Assembly: GCA_009930445.1 (NCBI GenBank)
Contig: RZYD01000068.1
Location: forward strand, 1-9,847
Origin: Bacteroidia bacterium
GTDB lineage: Bacteria; Bacteroidota; Bacteroidia; Bacteroidales; BM520
Length of the DNA stretch: 9,847 nt
Reading direction: 5' to 3'
This document shows positions 6,379-9,847 of this stretch, piece by piece. Made by a program: the position numbers and the translations under genes. Under the pieces are notes generated by a model that worked only from the letters and a program-made list of their open reading frames with translations, was not told the DNA's origin and ran no database searches. Numbering within the stretch: position 1 is the stretch's first letter; the number at the start of each line of letters is the position of its first letter.

Positions 6379-7353
6379 ATGAGCAAAATAATCTCCGTAT
6401 CACGACGCACAGACATCCCCGCATTTTATGCAGATTGGTTTCTGAACCGTTTAGATGAGGGTATAGTCGGGTGGGAAAATCCATTTGGTGGGCAGAAATA
6501 TCTTGTGTCACTGAAGCGTGAGGATGTGCTGGCGTTTGCGTTCTGGTCGAAGAATTATCGCCCATTTCTGAATGTGGTCAAAGAGGTTAAAAAGCGGGAA
6601 TACCCCTGCTTGTTTAACTATACCATCACTGGGTTACCAAAGATTTTTGAGAGTGAAGTGGTGGAAGTGGATGATGCGATTGATAGCTTTCGGGAGGTGA
6701 GTGCGCTGTTTTCGCCATCCCATATTGGATGGCGTTATGATCCAATCTTAATATCGGATCAGACTGGTTCCCAGTATCATTATGACCGCATTGAATACAT
6801 CGCGAGTCGGCTGGCGGGTTATACCGACCGGTGCTTTATTAGTTTTGCTGTTCAATATGGAAAAGTTGAGCGCAATTTCAGGAGTTTTTCAAAAGAGACA
6901 GGAATTACGTTCGTTGATCCAGAGGAAGCGGATCGTATTACCATGGCAAATCGTCTGGCAGAAATTGTAAATCGATATGGAATGCAGATGTATACCTGCT
7001 GTGGCGATTACCTGATTGGAGATCGCATTAAAAAAGGACACTGCCTGGACGGCGACTTGTTATCCCTCCTGTATCCAGAACAGGAATGGAAGGTTAAACG
7101 CAAACCGACACGAAAGGAATGCGGCTGCACGGAGTCCACCGATATTGGTAAATACGACACCTGTCCGCACGGCTGTATTTATTGCTACGCCAATATGAAC
7201 AAGCAGCGTGCCGACACGTTATATTCGCTACGGGATGATGAATCCGTATTTCTGGGCTACTCAAAAGAGGATTCGGAACGTTTTATGGTGAATGTAAAAC
7301 TGCCCAAAGAACATAGCAAACCCATGGCGCAACAAATGAAGTTCGGTTTTTAA
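6379..7353 (+). CDS. DUF1848 family protein with C-terminal CxxxCxxC cluster motif
   Basis: This 324-residue protein opens with the DUF1848 signature SVSRRTDIPAFYADWF (6-21), followed by FWSKNYRPFL (55-64) and FSPSHIGWRYDPILIS (111-126). The C-terminal part is cysteine-rich: Cys207-Cys208, Cys222, CGC at 248-250, and CPHGCIYCYAN (262-272). The CxxxCxxC there mimics a radical SAM cluster motif, though located at the C-terminus. Function is unknown; an Fe-S cluster is a strong inference. A TTG at 6343 would overlap the preceding gene, but the ATG at 6379 is preferred because AAAAGGA (6364-6370) lies 8 bp upstream and the conserved sequence starts there. It lies 32 bp after the ATPase gene, same strand, and probably ends the operon. 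Confidence 0.9.
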   Translation: MSKIISVSRRTDIPAFYADWFLNRLDEGIVGWENPFGGQKYLVSLKREDVLAFAFWSKNYRPFLNVVKEVKKREYPCLFNYTITGLPKIFESEVVEVDDAIDSFREVSALFSPSHIGWRYDPILISDQTGSQYHYDRIEYIASRLAGYTDRCFISFAVQYGKVERNFRSFSKETGITFVDPEEADRITMANRLAEIVNRYGMQMYTCCGDYLIGDRIKKGHCLDGDLLSLLYPEQEWKVKRKPTRKECGCTESTDIGKYDTCPHGCIYCYANMNKQRADTLYSLRDDESVFLGYSKEDSERFMVNVKLPKEHSKPMAQQMKFGF

Positions 7354-7478
7354 AAATGCGAGAAGCTATGACCTCGAACAATTACCTGCCCTTTACGCGG
7401 GCAATATCGCGTCATGGAATGTTGTGTAATAGCGGGATTGTAGACCGCGATTCTCTCTCCCCACACGGCTGTTTGAAT

Positions 7479-7504
7479 GCCTACGGCGGCTCAGCCGCAC
7501 AGGC
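7479..7504. terminator. Possible hairpin between convergent operons
   Basis: GCCT and GCGGC (7479-7482, 7486-7490) pair with GCCGC and AGGC (7494-7498, 7501-7504) around a TCA loop with a small internal bulge. It sits in the 173-bp gap between the convergent DUF1848 and uvsE genes, where a bidirectional terminator is expected. No T-run follows on either side, so the call is weak. The rest of the gap (7354-7478, 7505-7526) holds no supported gene; the short frame at 7356-7553 lacks a ribosome site and overlaps the end of uvsE. Confidence 0.35.
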
Positions 7505-7526
7505 GACAAGGGGTAGGAGTCGTCGG

Positions 7527-8423
7527 TCAGGCGGAAACCTCATGCCGGTATAATTTTTCAACGGCCAGTTCTTTGGCTTTGGCTTCCACGTCAACAGTGA
7601 GGTGAAGTCCTCGCCACTCGTCCGGAATATCTTCCGTCTGAATGTAGTCATGGTGCCATTTAGGATTGGCATTGTTCCAGCCGTTTTTCGGGCTGGAAAT
7701 GTGAAACAGCGGTTCGCGGTTCCATGTGGCCAGCGCTTGCTGTGTGGCCTGTTCTACCGTCAAATCATCCGGCAGACAGCGGTGATGATGTATGTCGTAG
7801 ACGAATGGGATGCCGGTTTCTCTGCATAGCGGAAGCAGGTCCGCCGGGGTGTAGACCCGGTCATCATTCTCAATGGTCAGCCGTGTTCGTACAGGTTCCG
7901 GCAGCTGGTTGATCCGGGCTGCGACACGTTTCAGCGCGGATTCTTTATCCCCGTATGCACCGCCTCCATGAATGTTGATGACATCGGCACCCACCCAGGA
8001 TGCCACCAGCGCCTGATAGGAAAGCTCTTCGATTGATTTACGCGTTACATCCTCTCTGAGCGAACTTAGCAGCACAAATTGATCGGGATGAAAGGAGAGG
8101 CGGATGTCATGTTCGCTGGCAAAGCGTCCGCACGACTTAAATTCGCTGCTGATTACCGTGTGGTTCGGCAGGTGTTCAAATTTATAGCCTGCATCCGGGT
8201 GCGTTTTGAGCGGCAGGATCTGGCTGTTGATTCGAAAGGCGCCGATGTGGTGTGCCGAGCAGTAGTGGAGCGCCTCCTGTAATGCGCTCGCGTTATGCAG
8301 GCATAATTCACTGATGTAGCGCAGGGCGTCCCCTCGGTCCCGTTTCAACATGGCAGTTGCTGTAGTGGTGCGGAATTTGATGGGCGCTTTTTTAAATTTG
8401 CAGCACAAGCCTAAGCGAAACAT
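7527..8423 (-). CDS. uvsE: UV DNA damage endonuclease UvsE (UVDE)
   Basis: This 298-residue TIM-barrel metalloenzyme nicks DNA 5' to UV photoproducts and other lesions, starting alternative excision repair. Motifs run in order: FRINSQILPL (63-72), LSFHPDQFVLL (109-119), VINIHGGGAYGDK (148-160), LTIENDD (182-188), VYDIHHHRC (208-216), FHISSPKNGW (240-249) and DVEAKAKELAV (278-288). Expected metal ligands His112, His152, Glu185, Asp210, His213, His241 and Glu280 are visible. The full family length is present. The modified lysine reported in the Thermus enzyme, two residues before the ligand histidine, seems to be Leu239 here. The start at 8423 has a GGGAG ribosome site 5 bp upstream. It lies 16 bp after the flavin-binding gene, so the two are likely co-transcribed. 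Confidence 0.95.
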   Translation of the reverse strand: MFRLGLCCKFKKAPIKFRTTTATAMLKRDRGDALRYISELCLHNASALQEALHYCSAHHIGAFRINSQILPLKTHPDAGYKFEHLPNHTVISSEFKSCGRFASEHDIRLSFHPDQFVLLSSLREDVTRKSIEELSYQALVASWVGADVINIHGGGAYGDKESALKRVAARINQLPEPVRTRLTIENDDRVYTPADLLPLCRETGIPFVYDIHHHRCLPDDLTVEQATQQALATWNREPLFHISSPKNGWNNANPKWHHDYIQTEDIPDEWRGLHLTVDVEAKAKELAVEKLYRHEVSA

Positions 8424-8439
8424 AGTGGCTCCCTGTTTT

Positions 8440-8883
8440 TTATGGATGATACTCGGTCACGTCGCCGAAATTGCAGACATAGATATATGAGGATACGTGC
8501 ACTGCAAAGAAAGCGGTCGATTCCTGATCAAAAAACGGGCGCAGCTGGGGATGTCGGTTCAGCAGAAATGTTGCGTCTGCCTGATGAGTGGCTTTGTCGA
8601 GTTCGTCTGCGTGGCCGATGATCGTTGTCGCAACAGCATCTCGCAGGTCATCCGTTGTATTTTTGCGGTTGTCAACCAGCAGAGCAACCTGTGGATGGCC
8701 GATCAGATTGTTATATTTCTGGGTTGCGCGTGCGGTCACAAAAAAGATTTCTTTCAAGTTTTCCGAGAAGGAAAAAGCTACCAGACTGGTGTAGGGCCGC
8801 TCTATGTTCTGCGTTGCAAGAACAGCCAGGTTTTCTGAAGTGAGCAATGTTTTAATTTGTTGCCGGATCTTATCTTGTTCCAT
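8440..8883 (-). CDS. Pyridoxamine 5'-phosphate oxidase family (FMN-binding split barrel) protein
   Basis: This 147-residue single-domain protein has the split-barrel pattern. An N-terminal helix is followed by NLAVLATQNIERPYTSLVAF (18-37), then EIFFVTARATQKYNNLIGHP (45-64, the usual phosphate-contact and helix region), QVALLVDNRKN (65-75), TTIIGHADEL (86-95) and a C-terminal strand FFAVHVSSYIYV. Such proteins bind FMN or, in some groups, F420 or heme, and reduce or detoxify small molecules; the substrate here is unknown. The frame extends to 8967, but the ATG ending at 8883 is chosen for the AAGGAA ribosome site just upstream and because the family match starts there. It is the first gene of a two-gene operon with uvsE, which hints at an oxidative or UV-stress role by association only. 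Confidence 0.88.
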   Translation of the reverse strand: MEQDKIRQQIKTLLTSENLAVLATQNIERPYTSLVAFSFSENLKEIFFVTARATQKYNNLIGHPQVALLVDNRKNTTDDLRDAVATTIIGHADELDKATHQADATFLLNRHPQLRPFFDQESTAFFAVHVSSYIYVCNFGDVTEYHP

Positions 8884-9092
8884 CGTTTTTGTTTCCTTAC
8901 ATGAATCCGTTGAAACGTTGAAGTGTGTAGCCACATTATAGAGAGGTAAACGTGTTTGACCACGCAATAGTGAAGAAAATGGCCCTGTTCCCTATCGTTG
9001 TATTCAATGTTCCATAAATGCATAGAACCGGCGACCATAATGGAGCGCATGTAGGTGCGAAGGGACGGATTATTCTTCCGCCAATGAGAAGG
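8884..9092. other. Leader and spacer with no supported gene
   Basis: This stretch carries the ribosome site and candidate -10 box of the minus-strand operon, then about 150 bp in which no gene, hairpin or repeat was recognised. The minus-strand frame at 8802-9050 overlaps the flavin-protein gene in another frame and has no family resemblance. Confidence 0.5.
8935..8940 (-). promoter_or_regulatory. Candidate -10 box for the flavin-protein/uvsE operon
   Basis: On the minus strand this reads TATAAT, 51 bp upstream of the start codon ending at 8883. No good -35 hexamer is seen 16-18 bp further upstream (the 17-bp position reads GTGGTC). It is a perfect -10 hexamer by sequence only; use as a sigma-70 promoter is inference. 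Confidence 0.45.
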
Positions 9093-9232
9093 TTAGCCGC
9101 AAAAAAGCTCATAATTCACAAAGAGGGATATCCGCACTAACTGAGTTTTGTGCTAACGCAGGCGGTTGTAAATATATCCTTCACAACCGTTCATTCCATT
9201 CACTAGAGCAAACAGCCGAGGTATAGAGAGAA
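9093..9232. repeat. ~140-bp intergenic repeat, copy 1
   Basis: This segment aligns without gaps to 9612-9751 at an offset of 519 bp, with about 15 mismatches by eye (near 89% identity). It begins TTAGCCGCAAAAAAGCTC and ends near TATAGAGAGAA. Inside, CGGTTGT (9163-9169) and ACAACCG (9183-9189) form a hairpin arm pair. No credible frame is conserved between copies. It may be a non-autonomous mobile element, a dispersed intergenic repeat or a structured RNA; the sequence alone does not decide. Confidence 0.9.
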
Positions 9233-9293
9233 GAACAGCGGTATTTCTATCCGCCGATTACGCAGATTTTTTTAGACAGGATTCGAGATAAGG

Positions 9294-9316
9294 AATGTCA
9301 GCCGCAAAAAGGCTCA
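9294..9316. repeat. Partial third copy of the repeat's left end
   Basis: AATGTCAGCCGCAAAAAGGC plus TCA at 9294-9316 is identical to 9608-9630, the left end of copy 2. Similarity then decays through AGAAGTCGCAAAAAAGGGG. It shares the AGCC-GCAAAAA-GGCT mini-hairpin. It is either a truncated copy or an independent member of a shorter repeat that also starts the long copies. Confidence 0.85.
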
Positions 9317-9344
9317 GAAGTCGCAAAAAAGGGGAAATAGATTT

Positions 9345-9560
9345 TCTCACAGCGCCCACAGAGCCCATATATTGCCACCCCCTCCGTGAACTCCGTGCTC
9401 TCTAGCGTCAGCGGGTGGTAAAATAATGCTCATTCGTGTTCATTCGCGTGATTCGTGGGCTGATGATTGTAGAGGGGAGAGATTTTTATCCACTAATTCG
9501 CACTAATTATCACTAATCCCCAATCTGTGTAAATCCGTGTAATCTGTGGATGATAGAAGT
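9345..9560. repeat. Cluster of degenerate short repeats between the long copies
   Basis: Several internally repetitive phrases follow each other: CTCCGTGAACTCCGTGCTCT (about 9388), ATTCGTGTTCATTCGCGTG (about 9434), CACTAATTCGCACTAATTAT (about 9493) and CTGTGTAAATCCGTGTAATC (about 9524). Each repeats a 7-12 nt core two or three times with drift. They resemble dispersed intergenic repeats known from PVC-group and some other environmental bacteria (from memory). No gene is supported in 9232-9611. Confidence 0.7.
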
Positions 9561-9611
9561 TTTTCCCCACCCCTTCGTTAACTTGAGCAGCGCGACTGTT
9601 TAAAAAGAATG

Positions 9612-9751
9612 TCAGCCGCAAAAAGGCTCAAAATCCACAAAAAGGGATATCCGCACTACCTGAGTTTTGTGCTAGCGTAAGCGGTTGTAAGAATATCTTT
9701 CACAACCGTTCATTCCATTCACTAGAGTAAACAGCCGAGAAATAGAGAGAA
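9612..9751. repeat. ~140-bp intergenic repeat, copy 2
   Basis: This is the second full copy, co-linear and in the same orientation as 9093-9232. The internal palindrome CGGTTGT...ACAACCG at 9682-9708 is more complete here, with AGAATATCTT between the arms extending the symmetry. The last ~96 bp of the window after it (9752-9847) contain nothing I recognise. Confidence 0.9.
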
Positions 9752-9847
9752 CTAAACTTTCCCCGTTTTTCCAAAGCAATCTGATTGAGCAAAAATTGTG
9801 GGCTGTCGCGAGGGCATCCATACGTGGGAGTTGCGGAATATTCAGGT

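Noticed and set aside
7356..7553. 65-codon frame between DUF1848 and uvsE
   Set aside because: It has no ribosome site, overlaps the end of uvsE and its translation has no domain-like pattern.
8497..8843. Plus-strand frames opposite the flavin-binding gene
   Set aside because: They are antisense shadows of a gene whose protein clearly matches the split-barrel family.

Overview
The window looks like an accessory defence region of a bacterium, followed by a small DNA-repair operon and a repeat-rich intergenic stretch. No rRNA, tRNA, CRISPR array or transposase was seen. The spacers carry degenerate repeats: runs like CTCTGTGCTCTCCGCG, CACTAATTCGCACTAATT, CTGTGTAAATCCGTGTAATC, and palindromes like TCCAATCATTGGA. 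From memory, such repeats are common in the PVC group (Verrucomicrobia/Kiritimatiellota/Lentisphaerae). That assignment is a weak inference; no housekeeping gene is present to confirm it.

Left block (139-2247, + strand): a tight three-gene operon. It encodes a nucleoside-deoxyribosyltransferase/TIR-like protein with a probable winged-helix tail, a two-helix SLATT membrane protein, and a SMODS-type CD-NTase (cGAS/DncV-like nucleotidyltransferase). Overlaps are 14 and 4 bp. This is a CBASS-like second-messenger module: the CD-NTase should make a nucleotide signal, and the SLATT protein and perhaps the NDT/TIR-like protein should act on it. No Cap2/Cap3 genes are present.

Spacer 2248-2666: a short gene remnant, an imperfect inverted repeat, and three 15-bp palindromes at an exact 31-bp period.

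Middle block (2667-7353, + strand): five genes, four of them joined by overlaps. They encode an Abi_C/HEPN-like protein, TcmP (three-Cys-motif partner protein, broken by one in-frame TAA), a SplB-like radical SAM protein, a GHKL-ATPase/winged-helix protein lacking its usual AlbA_2 domain, and, 32 bp further on, a DUF1848 protein with a second CxxxCxxC motif. The layout implies a multi-protein system around two Fe-S/radical SAM-like proteins. I know of no characterised system with this exact composition.

Right block (7527-8883, - strand): a convergent two-gene operon of an FMN-binding split-barrel (pyridoxamine-phosphate-oxidase-like) protein and UV damage endonuclease UvsE, with a candidate TATAAT -10 box upstream.

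Right end (8884-9847): about 960 bp without a supported gene. It is dominated by two ungapped copies, 519 bp apart, of a roughly 140-bp repeat with a conserved internal hairpin, a 23-bp partial third copy, and short degenerate repeats between them.
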